Below, one piece after another: positions 22,931 to 41,829 of a DNA stretch of 64,000 nucleotides (its first letter is position 1; every line of letters begins with the position of its first letter). The DNA is from Scatophagus argus (Eukaryota > Chordata > Actinopteri > Scatophagidae). The notes beneath the pieces are model-generated. The model saw only the letters and a program-made list of their open reading frames with translations. It was not told the DNA's origin and searched no databases. Position numbers and translations under genes: made by a program. Location: assembly GCF_020382885.2 (NCBI RefSeq), contig NC_058493.1, positions 27,844,999-27,908,998 of the forward strand, written 5' to 3'.

Positions 22931-25314
22931 TTCTAGCACACCTGCTTCTGCTACGTTTGGCCATTAAAACTAGAGCTGCTACTCTATTAGCTGCTATTGT
23001 TTTCATTATTAATTGTTAATCATTTACAGCTAACATGCAGATAAGATTGATTTTGTCTGTGATGTGCATGTGATAGTTATTTTTTATGTCTCCTGATATT
23101 TTGAACTTTATTAGAAGATATTTTTTTTTTAAAAAAGTAATCAGTAGTTGCCGCCTCATTATGTGGAAACAAATGTCTGGCTGGCAACTTTTTTTAAAAT
23201 CACTTTTATAATTAAATGATTCGTTGTCATGGAAACATGCCTGTCACAACTTACGGTTGCTGGAATTGAAAAGCTGCTATTTTCTCTTTTAAAAAAAATA
23301 GAACTAAAAGCTAAAACGAACAAATACCCATCAAAAAATGTTGCAGATCGATTTTCTGTTGATTGACTAATTGATAAATCGGCTAATCTTTTAAGCTGTA
23401 ACTACAGGAATTAAAGTTCCTACTTCAGCTCATGATTCGGGTATCTACGATGTAGTCTATGGCAGAATATAGTCAAGTCAAATCAATAAGTTTGCAAATG
23501 ACATTTAAAGTTCCTAAATATATTTATTTCAAAATATTAGCCACGAACATTTTGCTGGTCACTGATCCGCTTGATTTACTTCCGGGTGATGTTTACTGCA
23601 AAAGGGAAGACCGTCCAGGCTCTGCTAAAGAACACTGCTAGATGTACCACCAGCAGCACCCACCCGAGAAAATTATCAAGTTACTGATACTGGTGATATT
23701 ACACACATTAGTAATAGTTTTTAACCTTGGTGGTGCTGCGTGGTTTTACGGAGAGCATCGTACCGCTAACGAGGTGCTAACGAGCTAACGTTCATGTCGG
23801 GCGGACTTCCTCTGAGCTCGGACATTTCTGCGACGAGGTTAGCCGGCTAACTTTAGCCCCGTTATTGATTTCACTTTTCACAAATGTCTGCACTAATAGT
23901 CTGTAGTCTACAAATATCTCTCTTACAAGAAAACATGAGATTTACGATATACACGAATCTGAATTTCTTAATTTCAAGGTTAAAATGTTCTGATTTTTAA
24001 GTTATGCTCACTAAGCTAGGTCACCGTAGCTAGCTAACCGGATAGGTGATGTTATCGTTAAAAATCAAATCAAATGTTGCAATCAAATGTTAAGATAAAT
24101 TGGCGATAACCATGAAGTTGAATGCTAACTCTCTCGTCTTAGTGTAAACAGTAGATATCTGGTGGGGAAAAGGGCCGTGTCGTGTCGTGACGGACTTCAC
24201 TTAAAGCTTTGGCTCTTGGTTCTAATGAGGGGACTAACGTTAGCTCTGACTGGGAAACCAAACTAAACAAGACACGAGGGAGTCTCCGTGTTAATCTAGT
24301 CCAGGTTTGACGAGTCCAAGTCCTGTGTCGTTTCAGGCAGGCCTAATGGGGCCCAGATTGAGAAAATGTAGTGAAATTTCTAGTTTGGCCGTTTTCACTG
24401 ATTAAATAAAGATCTTATAAATGTGAAAATAGGTTTTAAACAGTAAGTAAAGCAGTGTTTGGTCTTCTCTGTGGTTCGAGGAAATGCAGTGAAATGGCCA
24501 TTTAATAAAGCTTTCACAAGTCTCATCTGAACTGACAAGGGAGCTGTAGCCAGTGTGTGGTATCTAATTGTTGATATTTTGCAGGTTGGACAAGTCTAAC
24601 ACAAACACAATAAATTTATTGGAAATATGAAACTGGGCTTGACTTTTTGTTTCTTTCTTTGTTAATGTAGTCCACAGTGGATTAGGATTTTATTTTGGTT
24701 GAAGATTGCATATTTTAAATTGGATAAAGTCCAATGTGTTCTGGGGTGAAAAGGCTGTGATATGACCATTTTGGTTTGACAAAAAGCATTTGTATTACTA
24801 TATATTATAATTATGGTAAAATGGTGTGTCAGCTGAGAGAAGCTGGATCTGGTAGGGATAAAATATTGGACAGGAAACTGGCACATAGTTCAGACTGACC
24901 AGTGGTTGTTAGACCGTTTCAGCTCTCCATTGTTCCCTAGTTTTCAAGTTCACCTGGGCTGATGGGGTCTGAGACCGTTATGAGCAGCAGTGTGACAACA
25001 AGAGTCCATTTTTAAGTGATAACACTTCAGTGTTTCAGTGTCAAAAAGATGAGGACTTGATGCTTTTGTCAAAACTAAACTTCACTGGCTTTTAGTCTGG
25101 TGGTTGAATACCAACAAGCAATTTGATTACAGAATCCTGTGCTTTACTGTTTTTTAGACCAAATAATCTTCAGATGAATGAAAAATGAAGTTAGTGGTTA
25201 GTTGCAGCCCTGCATCAGAAGTGAACTTGCGCCTGTTTTGGCATCCTTTAATCTGCATTTCTGTCCTCTGCGTCAGCCTGTCCTCTCTCTCTCCTGTCCC
25301 CTGTCGTCCTGCAG
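22931..25314 (+). other. Intergenic and probable csnk2a2 promoter/leader intron
   Basis: No coding frame is credible. A CpG-richer patch at about 23730-23850 (ACCGCTAACGAGG, GTCGGGCGG, TGCGACGAGG) is the best candidate for the csnk2a2 promoter and first untranslated exon. The next strong acceptor is the pyrimidine-rich tract ending GTCGTCCTGCAG at 25314, which begins the exon carrying the start codon. Confidence 0.4.
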
Positions 25315-25587
25315 CTGGCGGGTCTTCATCACATCCTGCCCATCAACATCCTCCTCAGGGGCGTCGCACACTCAGTCATTGTAGCTCTGTCAGTCTGCAC
25401 AACAGCTGCTTCAGACCGGCCTGAATCATTTCATCAGACGGCGCCAGCAGCCAAATCCCATGGTCAGCGCAGCACGGAGATCTTAGAGCCGCGTCTTCTG
25501 AAGAGTCGGTGCGCTGCTTTCCAGTATCGAGCCAAGAGGTATTCAGAGGGAGGGGAAGGTCCTCGACACGGAGCCTCACAGCTAGCG

Positions 25588-31254
<5,667 letters not shown>

Positions 31255-32060
31255 TAACCACAGAGCAGGTAACGCACACGGCATACACCTGTTTATACAT
31301 CTCTAACGTTTATGTGTATGTTCATACAGTATATACGCACACTCGGTGGGATTTAAGGTACGCTGAGCAGGAAGTCCCACCTTCATTACATTAACGCAGG
31401 TCTTTTAGAAGATTTTTGCTAAGCAGCTCCTTTAATTTTAAAACAGATACTTTACTTATTTTTTATTCTGAGTTTATTTTTGACTCTTGCAGTACTCGGA
31501 TGATGTAGTTTGTGGTGCTGTTGAACTGCACTGCAGTATTCAGAGGCGAATCACTTCTCAGTATTTGACCTCTGATTGCTTCGTTTGTTTGTTTGTTCTT
31601 CCCTCCTCTGTCCAATCAGGAAGAATCTTTGTTACCTCAACATGTGACCTTTTCGTGGCAGAAACTTCTGCCTCCACACCAACAGCCATACTGGAGCAAG
31701 ATGTCAATTTTGCAGCAAACACAAACACGCACGGATTAAACTTCTCCCAACAAAACCCGGGGAATCGATGCTGCTCAGTCCGTGTCACAGATCCATCAGA
31801 TCTGAAATCAGACCTGCCCCCCCTTCCCCCCTCCCCCCTCCAACACCTCCCTCAGCCTGTTTTTAACGTGAGCGAAATGACTGTTGCTGGATGAGTATCA
31901 AGCCGGTGTTGTGCTGTAAAGACATTTGTCCGTCATTACGATGCTGTGGTGACCTGAGATCCAGTTCCAGGTTTTAGCACTGAGTGGCATGGAGGCTCTT
32001 TTCTGCTATGGATAGAACAAAAGCTATATTGAAAGAGAATAAACCATTTTTATTTAAAGA
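31255..32060 (+). other. csnk2a2: Probable csnk2a2 3' untranslated region
   Basis: Begins at the TGA (31252-31254). A plausible poly(A) signal, AATAAA at 32039-32044, lies about 790 bases downstream. A GTAACG donor-like word at 31268 hints at an optional 3' UTR intron, but I see no decisive acceptor. The pyrimidine-rich run at 31815-31850 is non-coding. Confidence 0.45.
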
Positions 32061-34766
32061 CTACTGTTGGGCTTTTATTGTCTCGGGACCGATAAGAGGA
32101 AGTGAAACTGAAGTGGTCGTCCCTGCTGTCTGGAGAGTTAATGGCAGTGGACCAGTGGATGTTAAACGTTTTTATAATTTAAAATGGAGTTTTTGTTAGA
32201 TCGGGTTGTGCTGCAGGAGGCTTAAATCGTTCTGTTGTCACCGTCAGACCGACAGCAAACGCCATCGCTTCTAATCACAGCAGCCGCGCAGCTCATCAGC
32301 TGGACCATTTCAGTCAAGTTAGGTTGTTTACAAATCATCTGTTAAGTCATTTATACAGCTGATCACAGCCAAAGTGGTCGACACATAACAAAATAAACCA
32401 AATCAAATTTAAATCAAACAAAAGTTTGGAAGCAAAAAGAACCGAATGAAGAGGAAAACTACCACTGGAGCCAGAACATTTTGTTTAATTTCACATTAAA
32501 ATGTAAGTGTCATCTGAAAACTTTAAAATAAGTCACTGATGGAAACTGTTCATGGCATTAAAGCTGTGTGAGAATAAACAGCCGAATATTTTAGCCTAAA
32601 CCAGAACAGGAGCCTGGCGCTCGTTTTAGTGAAGTTTAGTGCTTCATGAAAAACACCAGAAGGCTCCTTTAAGTGTGTGTACTTTTTAATAAATAACGTG
32701 GAAATTCAAGGTGTTTTCCAGAACACAAAACACTTGTGCAACATTCGTGCATTACAAAGAGGTGCATTCGTTTGGGCGAACTCAGGCCGCGGAGGTCAGC
32801 AGGCGACAACCTGCTGAAACTGTAAACACAGCAGAGTAAATTTCATTTTCACCTTCAAATCAAAGTTTTTAAAATGCATCACAGAAGTCGAGTTCACATT
32901 TTGGTCAAGTGCTTCTTTGTTTTTTTAAGTTAAAAACTGGGACTACTGATCCTGTTTGTCCCACGTTGTTTTTGTTGACACCTGGTTTTCATTCAGCTCG
33001 CAGACGGCTTGGCCCAAAATGAATGCCCTGATTGACATCTGAAGTTTTAAGAGTCTAACACGGTAAAATGCAGCCTATAAACACACGGCTCGCTACAGCA
33101 GGTGAGCTCAACACCCCTCGAAGCCACGCCCACACACCCCTGACTCGTGTCTGGATGAGGAACATGTCGACCGCCGGCTTCGAACACGATGCCACTGTGG
33201 CGCTTTATCTTCATGTTAAAGGAATTGTTGCACATTTTGGAAAATGTATTCGTTCGCTTTCGAGTCAGAGGAGAAGATCAATACCACTCATATCTGTCAC
33301 GGTGAAACACGATGCTGCAGTTAGCTTAGCATACAGACGGGAAAAGGAGCTCGGAAACGCTCGCTGCTTGTGCGCACTTTGGAACACGCTGACTAATGTG
33401 TTGGATAAATTTAACTGTCTTGACTGTTCAGTTTTTCCAATTGCAGCAAAGAGCAGCGCGGAGCTGCTAACGTTAGCTTGACCTGTGACAGCATCGAGGC
33501 TTCCACACGGTTGAGGTGCTGGTCATGGAAACAAACTGCTGAGACGAGTTCATGATGTGCTCCTTGGCTTTGTAAGAAACACTCGGCTACAACTGGAAGC
33601 ACTGAGCGAGTTAGCTGGACATGCTAACGTTAGCGCAGACTGTTTGAACAGATTCCTCACTCTTGGTTTTTGTGTTTTTGGTTTTGAAAGGCTGGAAAGA
33701 GAAACAAGTTATTCAAACAACAAGTAAAAACGTTTGCAGAAATTACAACCACAAATGCAGAAATCCAAAGATTGACAGACCTGCAGTTGCTCGGCTACGA
33801 TTGGGCAATGGCTGCTCGGGGGACAGAGTTGGTGATGGTTGTGGTTTTTATCGGTGTCTGTGCTGACACACTGATGTATGTAGAACAGATCTGGTTTGTT
33901 TAATCGGTGACGAGAGGTGCATTGATCTTCTCCTCTAACTTTCTGCAAGTAAGCTAATTCGCTTGTAACTGCTCCTTTAATGCCGCACAACACAAGTTTG
34001 GTTGCTTCGGGGGGCCTTGAGGACGGGTCGCATCACAGTAGCATACTGATAGCAAAAGACCACCAAGGACACTCTTAAGACAGAAACACCACAGCTGATT
34101 ATCTAAGAGATAACACTGATATTTTATAAACCACCGCGAGGAGTTTTTTCTGAATACTTGACCGAGTCCACTGGCACTTGATATGTTAAAAGATTCATGG
34201 TCTCAGTTTTGTCTTCCTCCGGGTTTTGTAATGATGTGTCCTTGGTGTCCTTTTTTGAAATGCAAACAATCTAAGGCATAAAACATCATCTAAAAAAAAA
34301 CAAAAAAAAAGTTATAAAGCTAATACCAGAGACATTCAGTTTGTTCTGTCAAAGTATAAAAACTTAAATAATTGCATAAATAAAGCATGTGATTATGAAC
34401 GTGTAAATGCAGTGATTATGTAGGAGTCTACATACAGGATATCATGTTGGTTACATCGTAGCGTTGCAGTATTGAGGTAACTTCATAGTAGGGCTGAAGG
34501 CGAGAGGCCGGGGGGCACTTGAACTGCACTCAGTCCTGTGAAAAAGCCACATAAACATGCACTGGACAGAAGTGAAGACGTAGACAGAGTGTGTTAGTGT
34601 GTACGTCCCCTTTGTTCGCATCATTCAAGTTTTACAAAAGTCGCCCAAATAAATCATCAGTAATACTGGATGCTGTGATGTTTGGCGCCCCGCGTGACAG
34701 TCTGTGTACCAGCTTCCTCCGCTCGTCCTTCGTGGGTTCAGGCGGTGCTTGGGGGGGCGGGATGGG
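32061..34766. other. Convergent intergenic region, includes matcap1 3' UTR
   Basis: The two flanking genes point at each other here. I find no coding frame with family features. The dispersed repeat at 33213-33480 lies inside. The matcap1 3' UTR must occupy some of the right part, but no clear minus-strand AATAAA signal was identified, so its end is unknown. Confidence 0.4.
33213..33480 (+). repeat. Dispersed percomorph repeat
   Basis: Contains words I recognise from a very abundant fish repeat, in order: ATTTTGGAAAATGTATTC, GAGGAGAAGATCAATACCAC, CTCATATCTGT and GTTAGCTTAGCATA. It extends into GCTAACGTTAGCTT. A degraded reverse-orientation copy lies at about 16670-16770. The class (SINE or MITE) is unresolved. 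Confidence 0.5.
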
Positions 34767-36493
34767 TCAAGGCAGCAGATGTTGCAGCACCGAGTCGTCC
34801 AGCTCGTTTACAGCGACGATGTGATCCAGATGTTGCAGGTAACGCTCCTCATCTCGCATGAAGTGCGGGATTCTGGTCCGCGAGAACGCCGCCAGCTGCC
34901 GCAGCCTTTCCACGTCTTCGTAAGACACCTGCAGAGGTACAGGAGGTTTACCTGTGCAAACAGGACGACGAACACCTGCTTTGTGTTCACTCAGCACTGT
35001 GTACACCCTCTGAAGTGCTTTGTTCAGCAGTATATTTTTTTCCTAGGTTGGTGAAGGTGTGCCAGGTAAGCCACACACCGAGGGGGCGGGGCTGCTACTT
35101 ATTATTATAGTATTAGAATGTAACTACTTGCACTTAAGGATCTCAGTACTTACTTCTTCACTTAACTGAGACAAATATTGAAATACTTCCTTCCTAAAGT
35201 GAAACAATTTATTTTCTATGGAGAAAAAAAAAACATTCCTGCATACACTCAGCAACAACTGAGACGCTTCTGATCATTAAAACTTAAAGTGCATTTCCCT
35301 CATCTGCATACTTGTACCCGAGTGCAGTGTGCTTTTGGTACTTTCTCTCCTGTTGCATCTCAGGATGCTTTTATCGCTTTAAAAGTTGGTTTAAAGGTAC
35401 CGAAGGCTCTTTGACACTGACCTTGCCTAAAGAAGTCAACATCTTGAAGTTGATGGTCCTTCGATGTCGAAGGATTCGGAGGATCCCGTCCAGGTAAACC
35501 TGATCTTTACTGAAGCAACCTGAGACAGAAGCACACAGCACACAGGAAGAGTTAAAAATAAAAACACGAGTTATTGTTCACCAGCACGGCTGGATATCGC
35601 CGTTCATTTCCACGGCGAAGCCGAGGACGTCCCACGCACTTGTTTTGCTCTCTAAAATCCCTCCAAGTTGTCTTTTTACTGCCTTCATGCAGCTGAGAGA
35701 ACACAGAAGCTGACAGAAATGTTTCCTGTATAAGCTTCGCCCTGGGTTTCACCTGTCAGGCTGCCCTCTGGTGGACGGTGTACCTGCAGGCACTGGGCAG
35801 GAAAAAAAATCCTCTGCATGTAAAAAAAAAAAAAAAAAAAATTCTACCTGCCTGCTGTGTTTCCTCTTGGCCCCTTGATTTGTTTATTCACTTTGCTTCT
35901 CCTTTTAGCCTCGCTGTTACGCTTTGGTTCCTGCTCCGGTAAAACGATGCAAATTAGCCACATTACGTAACGAGCCCTCTGATTGGTTACTGAGTCTCAC
36001 CCGGCTGTTTAGGCACCAGGATTTTAAATGAAAATCTGCATTCATAAATTAATTTGTGTGTCCAGCTTATCAAATAGATTTTTTTTAATTCCATAATTTG
36101 TGAATTCATTCAATCATAATGTGCTTATTAACTGTCATACTTGTTCTAGTATTCCTTTTAAATTTAGTTCAATAACTTTATTAATATTGTATTTGCGAGC
36201 TCCTACTTTAGGATAAGTATGTTCTTTACTGGCTGATGTTTGCTTGATGTTCAGTTCTCGGTCTTTTGGGTGGATACTGAGTGTAAACTAAACTACAAAT
36301 TATTGTTTTTTTGTTGGTTAAGTTGGCAGCATCCACAGTCCTGCTGTCTGGCTGCAGGTCCCTCCTTCACTCACTAGAGGGCAGCAGCAGCTCTGACAGC
36401 AGCATCCCAGACAAAATCTAAGGCCAAGTAGGAAAGAGCACTCACTCATCACTCGTTTTCATCACCACCCCCACCCTTTTTTTGAGGAATGCA

Positions 36494-36526
<33 letters not shown>

Positions 36527-39500
36527 TGTGTTCACCGGGCTGCGAGGTGTCCGTCTGTCCCCTCTTGGCTCGCAGGCAGTACTCCCAGCGGACGTCCGGG
36601 TCCTGGACGAAGCGAGCGATGTGGCTGAAGAGCTGGCTGAAGCTCATGCTGGTGGCGTGGTACACCGTGTAGTAGAGCAGAGCCGCACGCCACAGGTAGG
36701 GCTGTTTCCGTAGCAACACGCTGTGCAGGCTGGCCAGGCCCTCCTCCGTGGGATTGGCGGGTTTCAGGCCGAACTGCTTCCTGCCTTCGGAGGTGGCCCA
36801 CGGCTGCAGGTTGTTGTTCACTCCTCGCAAATAGTGTGTGCCTGAGGGGAGAGCTCCAATTATTTTATTGTACATCTCATTGATTTTCCTTTTATTCGCT
36901 TGATTTTCTGCAGATTTTCAGGAAATCTGCAGGAAATGCACATCTGTGCCAGGCGTGATTCGTTTTCACTGATTGTTGAAGTTGGTGACACGTTGTGACA
37001 ACGAGGACGAGTCATTTATCATCACATCAGCCAGCCAGCCAGCGACCGCACTGAATGAACTCTGCATTCATTCATCTGGTTCCTAAACAAACTTGTCTGT
37101 TAAAACAAACCTGTACTTCCCTTTCAGGTCGTCACACGGGTTTGTTATCAGGACTCCGTGCAGACCAAATTTCTGCACATCAAACTGGAACGACCACTGG
37201 TTGACGCGTGGCGTTATGCACAGGACAGTGGTGATGTGGAAACAGGGGAGGGAGCTGGTGACTCCCTGCTGGATCACATATCACCACATGTTGCAGGATG
37301 AAGACCTTTAACTGAAACTATACAACCTGAAGCCAGAAACACAGACCCAAAATACACAAAAGGCATTTGTACAGGTGAGATGTAACACCTTGACTATCTC
37401 CTTATGTGACTCTCTCATGATACAAAGGAGCAGGAACTGAGGAAATGTATATTCTGGGAATGGCGACATCCAAAACTCAAAAGTGAAATCTGGTGAATCT
37501 GCTGTCAGCAAAGCTTATTTTATTTGAATACATATGCGTGATATGCAAACACTCAAACACTGTGTGGGCAAAATTACTGCAGCCATTGCCTTTTCACTGA
37601 TATGCAGTCTGCCTCCATCTTTGAGCCAATATTTACATGGCTGTAATGTGAATTTCCTTGAATAGATTTATGTTTGCCAATGCAAACTATGTAGACAAAA
37701 GTATCCAGCACCACTTTTCCCATTCCCATTAGTCTCAGCTGTATTTTGGGCTTAGTTCGTATTAGCAAATATTAGCATGCTAGCACGCTAAACTAAAATG
37801 CAGAACATCCAGAATTTCTTAATGAGGGAGAAAGAGTAGATGTACATTATATGGACAAATGTATTCGGACAGGGTCTGTTCCTCAGGGTTTTGACTCGGC
37901 CCCTGTGACTTCCAGTGAAGGGAAATCTTAATGCTTCAGCACACCAAGACATTTTGGACAATGCTATGCTTCCAACTTTGTGGCAACAGTTTGTTGAAGG
38001 CCCTTTTCTATTCCAGCATGACTGTGCCCCAGTGCACAAAGCAAAGCTCCATAAAGACATGGTTGGATGAGTTTGGTGTGGAAGAACTTGACTGGCCCAC
38101 ACAGAGCCCTGACCTCAACCCCATCCAACACCTTTGGGATGAACTGGAACGGAGATTGTGAGCCAGGCCTTTTGGTCCAACATCAGTGTGTGACCTCACA
38201 AATGCTCTACTGCATGAATGGGCACAAATTCCCACAGAAACACTCCAACATGTTGTGGAAAGCCTTCACAGAAGAGTGGAAGCTGTTAGAGCTGCAAAGC
38301 TGTCTGTGTGTTTACAATGAGGCGTCATTAAAGTCCCTGTTGGTGTGATGGTCAGCTGTCCCAATACTTTTCTTTCAGACACACAGACCACTCTACCCTC
38401 TTAAAGTCTTTGGTCTAAATGGGTCAAATATTAGCACGCTAACATTAGCTTTGTCTGTGTTTGGTTGCAGCAGCTACACGAGTTAGTGAGTTACGCCTGA
38501 CAGTCAGTGGACTTCCTACATCTCTGATCTATTAAAAGGCTGTTGAAGCCCAACCCCGAGGACGAATTTAACATCTGAAGATTGTCTTCTGATCTGCACT
38601 CGGCATGTGGATGAACATTACCAATCTCATGTCTCAGCATCCCCTCCAGCCAGTGCTGTCGAGCTCCAGCCAGGTTGATGGTCAGAGTGGGACGACAGCT
38701 CTCCACCACCATCACCGCCTGGGACAGCAGCTCGTCCGACAGACGCACCACCACCTGAACACACGAGCACACACCATCAATGATGTCATCCATCCATCCA
38801 TCCAGTTTCCTTCTTCCGTGTCCTTCTGGACTACTGGACCCAGTTAATCTTGAGAGCAAACATGTCTCACCTTGGGAGAAAACGTAACATTTCTACACTG
38901 CAGGTGTTAACATGGGACTGCTGCTCAGTCAGTTTCATTACAACCACATCCATGTAAATTTCCACACGAAGACCAGGTCATAGAACAAGCCCAAGACACC
39001 AAGCATGCAGTGTATAAATGAATGAAATCATTAAAAATAAGATGTGAAAGATAAAAACTGTTTTTCTGCTGTCTAACATTTTATGAGTTTATGTTGTTTG
39101 TTTTGAGGGTGGAGGGCATCGTTCAGGAGTTAGCTGAACCAGTTGTTGGACTCGCTCAGCCCTGCTGGTTATGTGTGCTGAGGGTCTTGTGAGGCAACAT
39201 GACTTTGCACTGAGGGAAGATTAGTGGTGGATTCAGCAGAGACTTTGGGGCAGGGTGGGACAGGTGTAGGGTTTACACATTCAGCCACCCATCAGAGACA
39301 CAGCCGAGGGGGACATGTCCTGTGTTTGTTCTTCACTGGGTCAACAAAGTAGAGTCTTGTTGTCGTTTGACAGTTTAGTGCTGTTTGAGTTCGAGTTGGG
39401 CTTCTTTACTGGTCACATGGACAACAGTTACAGTAAATTACAGTCATTAGCTATGAAATTTTTAGTTCTCATAAACCTTTTTAACTGCCGCCATTTTCAC

Positions 39501-41030
39501 ACAAGCGCATGATCAGTACTGAGCATGTGCAGCTCTCAACAGAGATGAGAAGGAGGTGAGATGGCTCACTACTTAGCCACTTCTGTCATCAGTTTCAGAG
39601 AAAAACAATTTGTTTAATTCTTTTGCCCATGTGGACAAGTGGTCAACCCTTACTGTTGAGCCCTGCCACACCAGAAATTACAGTAGAGTGAAATAAAATA
39701 ATTCAGAAGTTTAAATCTAAAGCAGGCTTGTGCCAACTGATGATCATACAGACTGACTAATAGCAGTTGTTTTTGAAGCGATGCTAGTTTAACACCAGCG
39801 TTAGCCTGTTAGCTGGCCTGATTAGCTAATGCCTCCGGCTCTTCAAAGCGATGACTGAATGCCCATCTTTTCATCACAGCAAGCTAGCTAGACAGTTACA
39901 AGTGAAGCAAGACAGCTGTTGTCATGGAAACAGGTAGTCTCATGCGCATGATACTGACATGACAAGATGAGTGTCAGTTTTCATTTCTAGTTATGATTTA
40001 TTTACATTATGATGACATATGACATGAGGTCTGAGATGGAGTAGCTCTCTACACTCACCTCGCCCACACAGCCTTCTTTCTGCAGATATTTGCGTACAGC
40101 AGCCCAGACTTGACTTTTGGGAAGGATGCTGCCACCCGTCACTTCCTCAAAGTTCTCATAGGAGCCAAACTTCTTCAGGACGCACTCCATGATTCCAACC
40201 GCCTGCAGTCAAACAGAAAAGTCATCATCATCGTAATAATCACGTGAGCTCACGTGATGAGGATGTTGGTCATACCGTACCTGTTCGAGGAAGAGGCCTG
40301 AGCCCTCCTTGTACTTCTCCAACACGCTTTTCGGCTCAGGCTGCATGTACTCAAACTGAGGCTCGTACTTGTAGTCGGACTGGAAGAAAGTCTGCTTCTC
40401 CTGCTCCAAGTTCAGAGGCCTGAGGGCCACAAGCAGACAGGGCCTGGAGGGCGTCGGCAGCGTTGTGCTCCCTACCCCCTTCGCTATGTGTGGCAGGGAG
40501 GTGGCAGGTCGCATTTGGCTCCTGCCGGCCCGGAGCCCCAGGGAGTAATTGACCGAGCAGGTGCTCTCGCTGCGGCGCATCCAGCCGCCGGCACCCAGGC
40601 TGGGGCTGGTCAGGCTGCGAGCTGGGGGCGAGGGGGCAGCCGAACCGCTGCGCCATGGAGGCTGCACGATCCGCCTGTCTGCCATCTGCTCCTGAGACCC
40701 CCGCAGGTGCCGGGGGGTCATGTCCAGGCTGAGGGGACGGTGAAGAGGTGGCCTGGGCGTGGCCCCTCCTTTTGATGATAATGATGATGAGGACCTCCTC
40801 TCTAATACCTGGCTGCTGTTTGCTTGGGCTGGAAGTCCATTATGGGACACCTTCCCCTTCTTTGCAGCTTGACTCCTTTTGGTGGGCGTTCTGGGCATCG
40901 CAGCAGAGCTGCTGGTGGTTTTAGGCGGATCATCTCGGACCCTTGGCTTTAACAGGTCCCTGCTGTTCCCAACACTTTCACCCTCAACCTGATCCATGAA
41001 GACTTCGCCTGAGTCCAACACCATCACCAC
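34767..41030 (-). CDS. matcap1: Microtubule-associated tyrosine carboxypeptidase 1 (KIAA0895L), 530 aa
   Basis: A zinc metallopeptidase that removes the C-terminal tyrosine of alpha-tubulin, acting on microtubules beside vasohibins. Coding exons in transcript order (high to low): 41030-40281, 40202-40059, 38754-38622, 36841-36536, 35519-35422 and 34928-34767. Splice sites are GT-AG and sum to 531 codons with stop; human is about 471 aa. The long N-terminus is Ser/Pro/Arg-rich with RRSES and ATSLPHIAK blocks. The catalytic HEXXXH motif (HEIGTH) is split by the exon 3/4 junction, and the NPTEEGLASLHSVL segment supplies the likely third zinc ligand (Glu). GCFSKDQVYLDGILRILRH and SYEDVERLRQL complete the fold. 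The start matches the family-typical MVLDSG within two residues (MVMVLDSGE). MATCAP1 rather than MATCAP2 is chosen from that N-terminus and the PHIAK and VALRPLN blocks, from memory. Confidence 0.93.
36494..36530. repeat. (GT)n microsatellite beside a matcap1 donor site
   Basis: About eighteen GT units with one TA interruption lie four bases from the exon 4 donor (GT at 36535-36534 on the minus strand). The transcript therefore has a (CA)n tract immediately inside the intron. Confidence 0.9.
37842..38375 (+). mobile_element. Tc1/mariner-type transposon remnant in matcap1 intron 3
   Basis: A decayed frame contains WPTQSPDLNPIQHLWDELER, the conserved C-terminal DDE-domain block of Tc1-like transposases. 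The edges carry TATGGACAAATGTATTCGGA on the left and a TGTCCCAATACTTTT word on the right, which are imperfect inverted repeats of each other. The internal frame is interrupted and too short for a full transposase, so this is an internally deleted, inactive copy. It lies in the intron between 38622 and 36841. Confidence 0.75.
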
Positions 41031-41071
41031 GGCGGCTAGGCCTCAGGCTCCACCTTCCTCGAGCCCCAACA

Positions 41072-41660
41072 CTGTTGACAGAACAGAAAGATGAATGTAT
41101 ATCTGCTTTATATTGTTGTGATGGTGTCAGTCACTGCTGCTGCTGTAATTAGATTTGAGAAAATGAATGGTGGCAAGTCAGTGTCAGTCAGTGTTTGCTG
41201 TGAAGACAGAGCAACAAAGAGAAAACAGACCATCTGTACAGTCCAGGATGTCTGGAGGCTTCACAGGAACAAAGCTCCTATCACAAATGACCTCCCAGTA
41301 AGTATTCAAATAACATTTACTTGCAATGAATTAAAAAAATAAACAAAACAAAAAAAACACCACCTTTCAATTTTAAATTTTCTCTACACGGGGGCACCAG
41401 ACAAAATAAATGACACACAAGAGTTCACTTCACTCTAAATGGGAGAAACAAATCAGTTCACTCTCAGCGTTTCCTGTAAGCAGCCCGTTAACTCAATAAA
41501 CCAACAACAGCTCAAATTAAACTCACCTAGCAGCGAGTCCCCGGACTTCTGCGGAGGATTTGTAGATTTCAGCCGTCTCATTCGCTCATCACGTCCGCGG
41601 CTCCTCGCAGGCGGAGCGGAGGAGCTCTGTGGTTCAGCGGAGAATGATGATAATACGCGG
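41072..41660 (-). promoter_or_regulatory. matcap1: matcap1 leader intron, non-coding exon 1 and promoter
   Basis: On the minus strand an acceptor (TCAACAG) ends at 41072, so the first coding exon extends to 41071 with 41 bases of leader. A donor CTAG|GTGAGT ends an upstream untranslated exon at 41527. Sequence from about 41530 to 41830 is CpG-rich (TCACGTCCGCGGCTCC, GGCGCGGGGCC) and is the likely promoter. A plus-strand open frame through this CpG region is not supported by any family feature. Confidence 0.5.
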
Positions 41661-41829
41661 ATAGCGGTTCAGTGTGGCGCGGGGCCTGAGGCGCCTGCCT
41701 GGGCCGGCCAGGAAGCGGCGGATGTGTTGGAAGTTATGACGCGTTACGCCCGGTACGTCCTGCAAGACGCTCTGCTGCGTCATTACGTAAGACCAGAACG
41801 CAGAGCGGCGCGGATGCTGTCAAAGGGAC

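Noticed and set aside
31487..31894. A 135-codon frame after csnk2a2
   Set aside because: It lies in the probable 3' UTR, lacks domains and ends in a low-complexity Pro/Leu stretch from a pyrimidine run.
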